Assembly (NCBI RefSeq): GCF_001949145.1
Contig: NW_019091356.1
Location: 3,993,211-4,057,210, forward strand
Origin: Acanthaster planci
Lineage: Eukaryota; Echinodermata; Asteroidea; Valvatida; Acanthasteridae
DNA: 64,000 nt
Reading direction: 5' to 3'
Part shown: piece after piece, positions 36,124 to 49,300 of the stretch
How positions within the stretch are numbered: the stretch's first letter is position 1
How the letters are laid out: every line of letters begins with the position of its first letter
Notes under the pieces: model-generated
The model's database searches: none
What the model was told of the DNA's origin: nothing
What the model saw: the letters and a program-made list of their open reading frames with translations, nothing else
Program-made: the position numbers and the translations under genes

Positions 36124-36209
36124 CCTAGCCCCACTAGTGTGGCACGGATCACTCCCGATTTATCCTTAGGATAAATCGGGAGTGATCAGTGCCACACTAG
36201 GGGGGCTAG
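36124..36209. repeat. 86-bp near-perfect palindrome
   Basis: The left arm CTAGCCCCACTAGTGTGGCA... and right arm ...TGCCACACTAGGGGGGCTAG meet at TTATCCTTAGGATAA with essentially no spacer. About 41 of 43 positions pair. It would form a long hairpin or cruciform, and is probably a foldback element. Confidence 0.85.
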
Positions 36210-36609
36210 ATTAACCCATGGAGCTGACCATGCCAGGCAAGCACCATGTACCAGGGCCTAGTCTGATGTGACAGGTGGAAAATTCTCAAGTTGTTTAAAA
36301 CTGCCGCAATTCCCAATAATCTTTTATTTTTATACAACTGTAGGAATGACTACATACCTTCATTTGTGATTCAAACACAACATTCCAAAGAAATGCTGAA
36401 CTTGAACACGTAAGCAAATCAACTCTTCAATAAACGTAATTTGAGACGACTTAACGTGGAACAGGTAAAAAAAAAATAATTTAACGCCCTCTACAGACAG
36501 GATTAGATTAACTGCACGCAACTAGGCTTGGTGGCGCTATACAACCTTGCGCGTGTTGACAACACAGGTTGAGGGAAGTGGCGTACATATCCAGGATTTG
36601 TTGGGCAGC

Positions 36610-36812
36610 AGTGGCGTAGCCGGGGGGGGGAGAGCACGTTCCCCCAGAAATTCCTGGGGCCCCCACTAAAAAAAAAAAAAAAAAACCCGGATGAATGGAT
36701 ATTGAACAAGGCTAACGACGTCGACCCCCCCAAAAACCCTACACGACTGAAAGCTGGTGCCCCCCATAAGATGCTGGTGCCCCTACCAGTAAAATCCTAG
36801 TTATGCCGCTGT
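36610..36812 (+). repeat. Dispersed repeat, copy 2 (GGCGTAGC family), possible MITE ends
   Basis: It shares ATGAATGGATATTGAACAAGG, CATAAGATGCTGGTG and AGTAAAATCCTAG with 3176-3370. Here the ends look inverted: CAGTGGCGTAGCC at the left and GTTATGCCGCTG at the right (reverse complement CAGCGGCATAAC). It contains an A18 run. Confidence 0.7.
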
Positions 36813-37000
36813 ACGGCAGACAATAGTCTCAAAGGCCAAAGAATCAAAGTTGTAGCTATGTGAGATTAATACCCAAACAACAAAGTCTTTGACCTATCCT
36901 TATGATGCCCGATGGGCCTATGTGGTTAGGGGGACACACCTCTCTCTGTTGGGTATTCTTCAGTGCTGGGCAATCTTGGGAATTCCTTCCAATTCCCGGG

Positions 37001-37026
37001 CCGCTCTTCCTGATCAGGAAGAGCGG
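37001..37026. repeat. 26-bp perfect palindrome
   Basis: CCGCTCTTCC then TGATCA then GGAAGAGCGG is exactly self-complementary. It is followed by two copies of an AGACRGAGGTGGGCC motif about 42 bases apart (37034 and 37076). Confidence 0.8.
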
Positions 37027-39097
37027 ACGACATTAGACGGAGGTGGGCCACCGCGTCGATGAAGCGGCCGAGAGTAGACAGAGGTGGGCCGCCTCGTAGA
37101 AGGATTGGGCCAACATAAAGATGGAAGTGAGTCAATGTTTTGGTGGAACCCTCTTTGTAAATGTTCGCTTCTTGTTAGAAAGTAAAAATATACCGAAACA
37201 CCCAAGGTACTCTTCGAATACGAAATCGACTATACAAGGCAATTTGTTGTGCCCAGTTATATAAATTTTGCTGCAAATATATGGATTTCATTATCTGCAG
37301 TAATGAAAAAAGTTGGCAACTACTTTTAATGATCAGCGGACCCTCTATCCTTCTCAACGGGATCCTCTTCAGCAGAGTTCCAATAGCAAATCCAATTCCA
37401 GAGTGGCGATCATGACACAATAAATCTCCCAAACGGTGCACTCAACATCGCGCAAATAATTAGCCAGCTCAGTCGCGCCGGGAAAGCGGGGACAGACGGC
37501 ACAAAGTCCTTAAATTATCGGTACTTGATGGTCTCCCATTAAACCGTATGATTCACGAACAAACGCCTCTTGCCTCTGCGGCTCTCCGTCATCTAGGTAG
37601 AAAAGACCCCCCGCCGAAAGAGTAAACAGTATAATGCACCATTTGGACTTCACCGGTTGGCGCGTGTTTGAGCTGCAATCACATGGTGGATTGGGGCTTG
37701 CAGGAATTGTGATTATGTGGACTGAGAGCATCCACACCATCCATCTGTCGTCTGAGGTTGCACGGTCTACACTGTTTATTTTCCCTTCCAATTTTCAAGC
37801 AATGTCTCGATTCCTAGTATGCCGACTTAATAGAGATAGGCACTGCAACATTTTTTAGTCTATGCCCATGCACGAAGCCTCAGACAATAGGAAAAATCTG
37901 GGGTTAATTTTGGGGGGGTTCGTTTTCAAGCTTTCGCAAGGTTATTTTCTGTAGTGTCACGCCAAGAGTGCCTACAAATACTCTGTTCAAAGTCGGGTAT
38001 TGCGTGCAAGCATTAATGTTTTTTGGCGCGAGAAATAGAAAAAAATCCATTAGACTATCCCCTCTTTTGTCTGACGTACACAATTCAAATACGCAAAAAC
38101 GGCACTTAAGACAGTCTTTGGCGTTATCATTCCAACCAAGCGACACGGATCCTACATGTTAAGGACCTTTTTCCAGCCCAGTCTCAAAACACGTTTGAAT
38201 TTTCCGGCAATTTCTAAAATTTAACATTCCGCGGTCTCCACCAAGATGGGAACATTAGTTGATTTTTTTGTCGCTGTAGTCAGAACACGAGAGATTGTGT
38301 ATACGTCTTTGATTTCAGCCCAACCTCATTATCCGTCGGCAACCGAACCGAACACAAGTGACTCAACCGAATCATGATTTATTGCACAGGTTTCCTGTCC
38401 CGCTCTTGTATCTGAAATCAAAGTCCATCTAGTATAGCGCGCCAACTTTGTACTCCTCCCGTATCCATAAACAGTCGTCTGTTGGTATGGGATTTTTAAA
38501 GTGTTGACGCCGCCTGCTGAATTTGATGAAGTCGACATTTTCACTTCAAAGTTCAACCGAACACTTAGTAAAGCGCTCCGTACTGATGCTGGGACATCAG
38601 TACGGACATCAGACGTCAAGAACCACACAAGGCGTTTCAAATGGACCCATCAGCAGCTGGAAATGGCAAATGTAAAAATGTATCCGAGAGCACTCGACTA
38701 AGCTGAGGAAAAGATCTTGACACTTTAGTGTGAACAAAATTCTTCGCGGTGAAGACTGCTCCCCATGCTTTTGTTAATCAATCATACCTAAAACGAAAAT
38801 CCTAGGCACCTTAAGCATTTTGTAATATTCTCTAGAACTCACAGAACTTCCCAGAATTATTTTAAGCCGAGGGCCTTTGTTTGCCAAGGAGGTTTATTAC
38901 GAGCGAGCTACTGGCCGCCTTATTCCTAAATCCCATGCGTTACCAGGCATTGCCAAGTCAGGGCTCAAATTTGATGGGCAGACACGAACCACAACCAATG
39001 CCTCAGGGCACCCAACAGGCACGCCACCTTGCTAGGTCTAATTAAGGTGGAAGTGGCAGCTCTTTGAAAACGAAATTAGATTTTTCTTATCAGGCTT

Positions 39098-39368
39098 AAG
39101 GCGCTTTTCCATATGTACGATTTGGGGATGCGTTGCTAACACGATATGTTCATGCGTTTCACTTTCACGGACACAAAATTCGACTCCTTTAACAAGGCAC
39201 ATGTGAGCGTTGCTTTTGGCCGTCAAAATTGCCCCGAGAAAGTGATTTTGACAGAATTATACGCAACGTCTGACGCAAGGGCTGACGCAAGGGCTGACGC
39301 AAGGGCTGACGCAAGGGCTGACGCAAGGGCTGACGCAAGGGCTGACGCGCATAATGGAAAGGCGCCTT
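39098..39368. mobile_element. MITE with AAGGCGC ends containing a 12-bp minisatellite
   Basis: The left end AAGGCGCTTTTCCATATG and the right end ATGGAAAGGCGCCTT are inverted copies. Near the right end a 12-base unit GGGCTGACGCAA is repeated about seven times (39269-39348). In one frame the unit reads ADAR, but no gene is implied. Target duplication is not clear. Confidence 0.7.
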
Positions 39369-41560
39369 TATTTGGACGAAATTGCGTAAAAACGTGCGCA
39401 CGTGTTTGAGTACAAACAGGGTTTGTAGCTCTCAGGTACAAATAAGGGTGAGAAGATGTTCTTCTAGATGAGTAAAACCCCTCATCAAATCAGAGATTGT
39501 CAATACACTCTTCCTTTTCATTCACGATATTTTGTGGCAAAATGTCACCTTTGGAACCTGAAAGCTTTGACGTAGGTTTGATGCTACCTTTGCGTCTGTG
39601 CCATCTCGCATCAAAATGTCGATAGGTTTGGTGAGTCTACGGTCTTTGCAGTCACGCACCTAAAGGTCGGTAGTTTGACGAACTCATCTCGCGTCAAAAA
39701 TCGATTTACTTTGGGTAGCCTACGTCTGCGTAGACATACGCAAAATTTATACGTGATATGCCTTAGATCAAACCTCTCAGCCACAAGGATTCAATTTGTC
39801 CTTGCACTTTGTATTGTCCCTTGTCATTGTACCAAAGCACGCACCTTACCCTCATAATTGTTTCGAGACACAGGAGGAGCTAGCTGGCCACGTTTATAAG
39901 GAAACCCTATGCGCCCTTTGAGTGTATCATTTGGATGATGTGACACCATGGCAACGACAGCACACACGAAGTAGTTTATCCCCTTCCCTCCTCCTAGAGA
40001 CGCCTCCGCACGAGAAATCCTCCCACGTGTTCTCACACGTTCGGCCCGATCCCTATCTCACATTTTTCGTGATGACTTTCTGAATGTGCGTGCTTACAAC
40101 AAGCGAATAATCACCACACGAGAGGTTTCCAGGCCTCTACCATACGAGCACACAAAGCAGTGGTCGACTCGCCACTGGTCGTTTTACTGTTTGAAAGCCC
40201 AGGCCCGTGCTTGGACAGTGTTCAGTCGCAGAGACATGTCTCAGAACACTAGTAATGGAGACAGGGCTGTGAGTCCAAACTCTCTGTGGCTGTGACAATA
40301 CTGTGGCTCCTAACTGGCAAAATCCGAAGCTGAATCACAAGACACTTGATCTGGATATGGCCTGATATCAAAATATGGCGGGTGGGTCATTGTGAGGTCG
40401 AGTGCACACAATCTGCACGCACAAACACCCACCCCTACCTGTTTTACATTCAAAGTGTGGACATTCCTTTGTTCTCCTGTGGTTAAGGAACCTTGAGGAA
40501 AATGCTCCTTTTTCTCCTACTAGGATAATTCCTTCGAGCTGGATTTTTGATGGTGATTCCCTGGACTGTTCCTCTTCATTTTGCCACTTTGACCCCAAAA
40601 TGCCTCTGAAGCTGTTTTTCAGAGAGGGGGAAACATTGTGTGGACACATGCGAGTTCACACTACACCATCGCACCCTACATTATGTAGACTTCTTTTGAG
40701 CAGAGGTCCACACTATGTATGCCACGCCTACACATAGTATAAACACAAATATATTGTGACACACTCTGTACTCTCCTCTTCTGCCGGCGAATTAGTATCT
40801 TATACCAAAAGTGCCCCAGCAGTCCCAACAGACAAACAGGTTGAGCGGTAAGTTGTACTGCCATGAATAAGTCATCGCTTATTCCACTGCTAGCAACGCA
40901 ACCTTTACCAGGTAGCTATAATTTGTATAACTTGCTCACGGGGGTTTAAAACGTAGATGGGAATGGCTGTGTGGAAGTAGAAGGAAATGACAACCGCATT
41001 TTACTCCGTAAGGTTTGGCGTGCACGGAACACCTGTCAGGTAGCTTACTGTGGCGTCAAGCTATTAATTTGGCTGAAAACATTAGCAGATTGCAATGTGA
41101 ATGCACTAACGCTCTTGCAGCTTCATATCCCACGGGAGATGGTGCTCCACTGAACTGTTTCAGTGTTTCAAGTTGATTAAAACTGCATGTAGGACCCTCA
41201 CTTTCCATTAGAATAATTAGCCTCCAAATCAACCGTGTAAGAGGCTGGTTGCGTTACTCTGCCGTCCGAGAAGATGTCGTCCTTGACTGGTGCACGTCTT
41301 TGAGGGGAACGCTGAAGTTCTTAAGCAGAAGATTCTTTTCCAAACAATTAACCCGATTACTGTGCAGCTTGGCAATGTTCTCCCTTATCCCCTTGATTTT
41401 AGTTCTGTCCCCCAAGCACTATCCACTGTTAATCTACTGCTAGTGTTTGTTCTACATACCGTACACCCCCTTTCCGGGCCCTACCGACGAGCTCTTGTTC
41501 CACTTTACCACGCCCACTGCACACCTTGCACTGCACATAGGGTTACATGCATTGATCACC

Positions 41561-41801
41561 GTTTACATGGAACCATGGAACCGGAAGTTAACGCGCAACG
41601 TCAGCAATTGTCCAATGAGAGCCTGCAAATCGTGGCGCGTCCGCCTTTGTGACGAAGTCACTTACGAACCGGATCCAGTTCGTAAGGGACTTCGTCTTAC
41701 ACGCGGACGCACCACTGATTGCAGGCTCCCATTGCACGAACACAAGGGTTGCGCGTTAACTTCCGGTTCCATGGTTCCATGTAACTCTATGTGCATGTAA
41801 C
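41561..41801. mobile_element. Long foldback element with 11-bp target-site duplication
   Basis: The core 41563-41784 is a palindrome with arms of about 110 bases centred on GGATCC at 41671-41676. TTACATGGAACCATGGAACC at the left pairs with GGTTCCATGGTTCCATGTAA at the right. The arms then diverge in the middle and re-match near TTACGAAC. CATTGATCACC flanks the element on both sides (41550-41560 and 41802-41812), a likely target duplication. A single N follows at 41813. Confidence 0.8.
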
Positions 41802-43529
41802 CATTGATCACCNATGGAGATCAATTTACTCATTTCAGCTTGGCTACTGGGTTGGCTTGTCTTGGCGTTGTTCGTTTTTCTTCGTGCTACTCTCTTAAGT
41901 TATTCATGATAACACTGTAGAAACAAACCCGATAATTATGTTACCGGCCTGTCAACCAGTCTGCTCAATCTGGCAGAAATATAAACTCCTTGAAGTGATA
42001 ACCAAATCCTTCCCTGGACACTGGAGGTCCTCGCCCTCTCTGACTGACACTGACATTTCATTAATTCCGGACCGGTTGATAAACGTCTTACGTCCGCACG
42101 AGGTTTGAGAGCGTCCATTTGCCGCCCCGTGGTGAACACCTGAAGCAGAGCGACTGCACTTAATACTACAAACTATACACCCAAGGGGAACAGCCCGAGA
42201 GACAGGTGACATTCGAAGAGGCTGTTTCCCTTTCCCAGGAAACTGTCTTCGGCAAAGAGCGGTAATGATAGTTCTTCAGCCGGAGACCCTCTCACTGCAC
42301 ACACTCTTTGCACCCTTAATCCAAATAACATCCCACAACATATCTCTTCTCACAAACAATTCTGTCTAAAGACTGTGTGATCTTTGCAACTGAATTCTGT
42401 ATCATCGTCCCTATAATTTGTTTTTCTTTAAATTCAAAGAGGAACTTCAATTGCTAGGTGTCTTCGCAGGATTAACGCAGTCGTAAGGATGCCTTCTTAT
42501 CAGCTCTCTCCCCCTCTAAAGACCTTCGCCTTGATAAACATTGCCTCGATGGCTAAATATTTAAACCTCTCTTTTGAAATAGCTCCATGACCAGAGGAAC
42601 CGACGATATTGTGCTTTACAAACCCGGATGTGTTATCCCTCGCGCGCCACTTATTTACCCCCGAGCTGACAAGGTTACGGCATTGGTAAGAGGCTAGTGC
42701 TGACGTGCACGTGGTGCGCCTGATCGGTTTTATCCTAACAGTTAAAACAGTCTGCGCGAGCCAAGGACTGGTATTTCAATTGCACTGACAATGATCGCTT
42801 GGAGATGGCATGTGAAGAGTAAAGGGACAGCTTCACAGGCGGCGGTTGAAATCGAGAATGAATTACGCTTTGCATGTATTCGTACACGCTGGACTTCATA
42901 ACGAGAACGCGGGTAAAATTACGAGCCTCATCTTGCACAAGTCAATCATCAGCTACACGTTAGATATTTCAAAAACTGACTCTTGATTGGAATCACTGTG
43001 TTTGCAGAAAAATTGGAAATGCCACAGAGCTCATGAAAACGGTGGATGCGACGCCATGCGAAATGTTTGTGTGCTCTACGCAGTAAATTTATAAACCCAG
43101 CCCGTGTACGCCAAATTGTCGGCCGTGAACGAGGCTTTGTGTCGCGATGAAGAAGACCCATGGCCGGAGAATCCTTGGCTAGCAACTTAACATCTGATTG
43201 TGTAAGATACATCTGATACCTGGGCAGGTTGATGGCTCTATGCTTGAGCCATGGAGCTCTGGATTGACATACTAGTCAAGTTATTTTCACTGAATCCACT
43301 CTGACGAAAAAGATTGAAGCTTGACGGACAAACTTCACTGGATGTACAGAGGAATATCATTTTTTGTGAAAAAAAAAAAGAAAATCATTAAATCTCTGTG
43401 TTAACTTAATTCAAGAGGCCTCGACGTATCGAAGGCCCATCTTAAGAACTAGCTTAGCGATAAGCATTCGTCTTCTGAAATCTTGAAGTGTGAGATCAAG
43501 GTGTTAGAAACAACGGATTTTCGGTAACG

Positions 43530-46369
43530 ATGGCCAAGTCAGCGTGGACAGACGACCTAGCCGTGGCGTCTCCAGCCCCGGTGGACTTCAGAGGCGCTCA
43601 TATCAAGCTGACCAACTCGGAGGAGGAGACCACTCCCCCAACGCTTCCCCTCAGAGGCATCTTTGATATCAAGAGCAAACACTACGACGTGGTGCTGGAG
43701 AAGGACCGAATCAGTTGGAGTCTCATCCTACCGACAATGCAAAGCGGTAAGTCGACCACGACCATAGCACGCATATTGCCTTGACTCTTCATTGGCTTGG
43801 ATGATTATATTGGCTTGAGTGAGTCGGCTTGAGTGAGTACATGAATTCGGATGACTATATTTGCTTGAGCGAGTATTCTGACTTGAATCCATCACACGGA
43901 GACAGTCATATCTTTCAGAAGTTGTTAAAAGTACAAAATTATGAGAGAAAATACTATTCAAATTGTTTTGTAGTTCGCAAATTAATACTTGAATACATGC
44001 CAGGTATAATTAAGGCATTGTTAGGTATATTTTGACGCCGTAAATGGCGCCTACGTACTCTCCGAGGTTGCCCTCCGAGAGTAACTCAGATGAATACAAG
44101 TCACGCATGTCGAAAATGAAACTAAAGATGAGACATATCAATCGCAGATGGTACCGTCCCATTCACATCGGATATAAACTAGCTATCATTACAAATATCC
44201 TATCAAATAATAAATGCCTCTATCAGTACTGAAAACAGCTGTCACCCAATCCCGGATTTATCTCAATCGGCCAATTTGGCAATGTTTCCATGACAACAAG
44301 TCATTAACAATAGCCCGACCGTCGACCTTTGGACCCACGTTTTAAAACCGAATGTGAATCGTTTATGTCATTTGACGGCACATGAAACGAGTTGGTCCAA
44401 ATGACTCACGGACCGAACTGAGAATGTAAGAATTCTGTCCTCGCATGGCCTTTTGCCATATGCTTCTGTCGCTTTGTTTAGCTTATAGATTTTGCCAATG
44501 TTGACCTCCCATTATTGTTTCATTAGCCTGCCGTTGCTACCAGCTTTTTGTGTGCTCACGTGTCCGTTGGGAGACAGTTGGTGTGCGCATAACACTCGTT
44601 AAGTTCCGTAAAGAGTGCACCGTAATGCAAAAACGGGGGCCGCTCACAGACGCATGAAATGAATGTAATAGCTGGTATGGAGATTTGGTTTAGTTTATCA
44701 TAACACTAACCGAATGCTACCAAGAGCCTCTTTTGCTTTCAACCTCTAGCTTTTTACACAGTCACTGACAGAATTGATCCGAGTTGAAACAAATTTTGAT
44801 CTACGGTAGCGATCAAATTGACAAAAGGCGCCTACGTGCAACTGCCACACGGCTCATCTTTCCACTAGATTCTAGCCTGCCGTCAAACCACACAGATTGA
44901 TATTTACGATTCTCCTTGACTGATTTTATGAGAAAAGGCAAAACAAATCGGTTCCCTCAAAATGTGGAATATTCCCGCGGGGTACTATCTGTGGAATAAT
45001 GGTTTTCAAAATCCTCTGGTGAAACAGAGTATACTCATGGAGTTGGTTTTACTATATCGTGCTTTTTATACAGAACACCATCTTACCCGCATTATTAATT
45101 AAAGTGGGATTTAGCTACTCCTTCCAACCCTCTTAATTGTTCATGAAACCGTAAGAAAACCCAAACCGCAGTATTGTAAAATGTGATTGTGAGTAATCAT
45201 TTTAAAAAACCGCATGACGTCATGTCTGGTAACGCATTCATGGAATCCTTGACTGAAGGTCATATCATGATATTATTACAGACAACAAACGCCACGGCAA
45301 TTCTCCAATACATTGCACGAAAGAAAAAAACACTATAGGGAAATCTGACATTCAAGACAGAGATACATTCATGATGAATTCTGTTTTGTCTCGGGGAGAA
45401 AATGGACAACCAGCAACGTATATTACAAACACTGTCATTAAACAATTCATGATATCCAACTTTTCAAGGACCGTGCTATATGTGTGATTCACTGACGTCA
45501 TTTCAATATGGTGAAAAGCTTCCAACACGACAGGAAACATTTCGCTAATGATGAAGCCTTTACATCAAGCAGATCCAATTGGCGTATATGAAAAATGATG
45601 GTTCGTCTGCATTGTCCAGTAATGAAAACGACTTTACGTATGCCCACGAATTATGATAATACCCAACAGTGTCCTCTCTAAAAGGTTTATACTTATACCA
45701 AGCTCTATTACCTTAATGCGGCTTATGGGTGGTGCACAGTTCTTCATTGTAAAGACACCGACAATGGGCGCTTTTCTGGTTTTTACAGAAACACAAATGG
45801 GATTATTAGATACCGTTAGAAATGGTGCTGAAAAAACTCACGTTGGCGTACATCAGCTTTTCATGTGAGGTGAACATTACTTTTGATATGTGGGTAAAAG
45901 CAATTTTAAATTGATATATTATGCCCCAGTATTTCCGAGCTGCATGCGTTCCTGTAGGTGTACTATTCTAATGGTCACTAATAATATTGCATTGTCAAGT
46001 ACTGTTGACCGAGTAAACGCCACTTGTCAGCGTGTGACGGATACACAGATTTGATAGACTGCTGTTGTGTCGTTGGATACAATAATGAAAGCATTCAACC
46101 AACCAACTGACGGGTGATCTCCCCCCCCCTCGCAGGGCGTAGGCGGAGCATACACGCATCGGTGTCCCTGCATGATGTGTACGCCGTTGGCATCAAGAGG
46201 GTGGAGAAACCGGGCAAGAATCGCGGGTACCCGGAGGGTGTGATCATCTACGTGGCCACGCCCAGCAAGAAGGACCCCAACGTGCTGACAGAGGAACGGA
46301 TCACGCTGCGTTCTACCAATGAAGACAACTGTCAGAAGTGGAGGTGTGCCATCGATTCGGCCCTCAAAG
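43530..46369 (+). other. CERKL-like PH-domain exons (1 and 2)
   Basis: Exon 1 gives residues 1-72: an acidic leader (NSEEETTPP) then LRGIFDIKSKHYDVVLEKDR, where human CERKL has LRGIFEIGRDSCDVVL. Exon 2 gives residues 73-150 with DVYAVGIKRVEK, VIIYVATPSK and the closing helix NEDNCQKWRCAI, whose Trp is typical of PH domains. PH domains in this family bind phosphoinositides and target membranes. The start ATG at 43530 is preceded by GTAAC rather than a strong Kozak context. Confidence 0.85.
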
Positions 46370-49300
46370 GTAACCCTTGAATATACTGTCTTGGGGCTGC
46401 AGTGACAATGATCTAAATGTAGTCTGGTCGCCCTTATCTAGTCGCTCTCATGCTTATCACATCAAGTTCACTCAGTTCAACAACTTTAGTACCATCCAGC
46501 TCACTGTGGAAAATCCCAGCCCAAGCGTCGCGTACGCTCTGCTGTTCTGCATTTACTGTAAATTGCACTCAAAGCTGGTGCCGCTGGCTCAGTTTCCTGC
46601 ACATTCCAGCTCATGACTACCTATGTCAACTACGGTACAACACGGGAGACTTGACCTCAGATCGATGGACCCAAACCAACTTTGAATCACCCAGATGCAA
46701 AATTAGGACGGTTGATCCTTCTCAGCCCCCCCACAACACAACTTAACCCAACCCCACCCATGCAACCCAACCCAACACAACCCAACCCAACNNNNNNNNN
46801 NNNNNNNNNNNNNNNNNNNNNNNNNNNNNNNNNNNNNNNNNNNNNNNNNNNNNNNNNNNNNNNNNNNNNNNNNNNNNNNNNNNNNNNNNNNNNNNNNNNN
46901 NNNNNNNNNNNNNNNNNNNNNNNNNNNNNNNNNNNNNNNNNNNNNNNNNNNNNNNNNNNNNNNNNNNNNNNNNNNNNNNNNNNNNNNNNNNNNNNNNNNN
47001 NNNNNNNNNNNNNNNNNNNNNNNNNNNNNNNNNNNNNNCCCAACCCAACCCACACAACCCAACCCAACCCCACCCGGCCCAACCTAACCCAACCCAACCC
47101 ACAGTGAACCCGTAGGATACCTTAATCAAGCTGAAAATTCACGGGAAGAACAACCTTTCAAAACGGTTTCGTTTCTATGTTACTGTCATTTCATTTAACG
47201 CGTTTCGATTGTTTTCTTTTATCTCTTTAGCAAATTTTACTAAATAATTCTTCGACCATTACATACTTATAAAGAGAAAGAAGATTATTCTCTTTCCTAT
47301 ATACCTGAAATGAAAGTCCACGTCGCCGAACTCATAAATTTGCATCTCAACAATAGATGAGTTTAACTTTATTCCCGTCAAACTTTGCATTGACTGCAAC
47401 ACAATGACAGTAAAAAGCCTGTTTATTTCCGCAACGCACACCACTCGTTTCTAACCATTACGGTTATCAATAGAAATGAAGGGCGAAGCGCTCGCCAAAA
47501 GGTGGGTCGTGCTGAGCCCACTAATCGGTCCATTGAAATTATCAGGTCGGCAATTTTCTGGTCTGAATCATCGGAGAACCAGACTAAGTCAAGCGTACGG
47601 ACGCATCAAAGTTTTTCTGCTGATGAGCATGCTTGACTGTTAGAAAAGCTAAAGGATACACGGAAAATATGTGGATCTGGTCCACCAGAGGGTGACGGGT
47701 AATCCAAAAACAAGCCTCTGTTTCTGAGTAGGGTTCTCCTTTGTGCTTTTCTTCCTATTTGTCTTGTTTCCTTCCAAATTCAATACACAGTTTTCTAATT
47801 TAATTGAAAAAAAGTCCTCCTTTTCAAGTCATATCTCAAAAAATTATGCTTTAAACATTTCCATATTTCCCGCTCTTTCTCCAACTGGACGGGCAAATTA
47901 AAAGAAAAGTGCAGCAACCTAAGAAAAGCCAACAGCTTTTCACCATGTGCCGTGGGAAAATTATGCAACTAGAAAACTAGGCCGACCTGCAACTGTTTTG
48001 CCTCTCATCTTTATTTCAAACAGGGTCGATCGAATCTCTTTGTTCTCGCGGCATATTTATCAGTAAAAGAATTAATAAAATACTGTTAGAACGGTTGGCC
48101 TATTTTGGCCAATCGTTTCCACTAGCGAAGCTGGATGGTTTGATTAGCTTACATACTCGCAGAGGGGACTCATTACAAAAAAATAATCCATCTAAATATT
48201 CAGTTAAGCCTTGGGAAATGAACGTTACTTCAATCATCCCAAGCATGCATTTGAAATGAAGTATGAAAGAGCATGGATTGAGGTTTACGAAGGCCCATTT
48301 CTCATAAACTGTGAATAAAATCGAGTGAAACCTGAGAACGAGGTTAAAATAGGTTGACAGATTCTCGCTAAGTATACCCAATCATTGCCAAACGGCAACT
48401 ACCATCTCTTTTCGATTGCACGACCTTATTACACATTTTGTTTAACTATTGGTCTGTCATTTTGAGGCACAAACCTCGCTTGTATGTTTCCAAATAACCT
48501 CGGCTTGTTCTAACAGGGGCGGACAAAGATTGCTTTTAAACAGGGAAGGTGCGGTGTGATATATTTTATTTGCCAGAAATGTCAGCAAGTTCCAACGTGC
48601 ATATACATCAAAACTGGAAACCGAAACCAACAGCTGCGGGAACCAAGCAAACACTACGTTAAAATTAATTTTCTACCAAGGAACCAGCCCATACTAAATG
48701 ATACTGTCATTTTCAATCAGGGAATCGTCGGTCAGGTCAACGTACAATCCTTTGAATTTACATTAATTTGGTAGCACAAAAGAAGTGACAATTTTTCGTT
48801 TTCCACATTTTTCAATTAAGCAATATGTCAAAATTACATTTATGATGAAAGGGGCAGAGATTTCATGCATTCGTTCTGCGTTTCCATAAAGGCGCAAACA
48901 TGCATTGCCTGTCCCTTAAACACCTATGAAACGTATTCCCGGGAAATGTATAAAAGTAGGTTAACTGGCATTGCCGATTTGATGAAGGGACGAGGCACTT
49001 CGTCACATTCTGAGTTTCGCGAGTAAACACGGTGCCCCTTCCTATAATGGAAAAACACATTGGAAAGAGGGACAGAAGTGAAGGAAAACTTCTCACGAAA
49101 GGATGGGCGTCTTAACAGCTAATTAATTAGGCCTACGGTGTTTATTCTAATTACTGCGTTCACGATTTTTTTCAAAGAATCATGCAAAGGTTTCTTTTAC
49201 GCTTAAAATTGTTGCAAAGGCAGTAGTTTTTGCAGTTTTGTACAAAGCGAAACTTCTCTCGCGATTATCTCGAAAACTTTTTTTTTCAACATCCACATGC

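Larger units (their letters stand above)
35290..43529. other. Intergenic region between divergent SLC50A1 and CERKL-like genes
   Basis: The two genes are transcribed away from each other, so 5' UTRs and promoters of both should lie here. I recognise no protein-coding exon. CG dinucleotides look more frequent from about 37400 to 43500 than elsewhere, consistent with regulatory DNA, but I did not count them. Repeats annotated separately: 36124-36209, 36610-36812, 37001-37026, 39098-39368 and 41561-41801. The open frame at 38329-38640 (minus) is unassigned. Confidence 0.5.

Noticed and set aside
38329-38640. 103-codon minus-strand open frame with an internal MSTSSNSAGGVNTL start
   Set aside because: I recognise no family and cannot find a matching downstream exon. 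A short hairpin (CCGTACTGATG/CATCAGTACGG) in it suggests noncoding DNA. Left as intergenic.
39146-39441. ADAR-repeat or LRQP-repeat peptides in several frames
   Set aside because: Products of the 12-bp minisatellite inside a MITE, open in several frames because the unit is a multiple of three.
40368-40737. Overlapping frames of 93 and 111 codons on opposite strands
   Set aside because: Neither shows domains, a plausible start context or splice partners; probably chance.
46682-47129. Several long frames of 119-141 codons
   Set aside because: They consist mostly of Ns and the CCCAA repeat.
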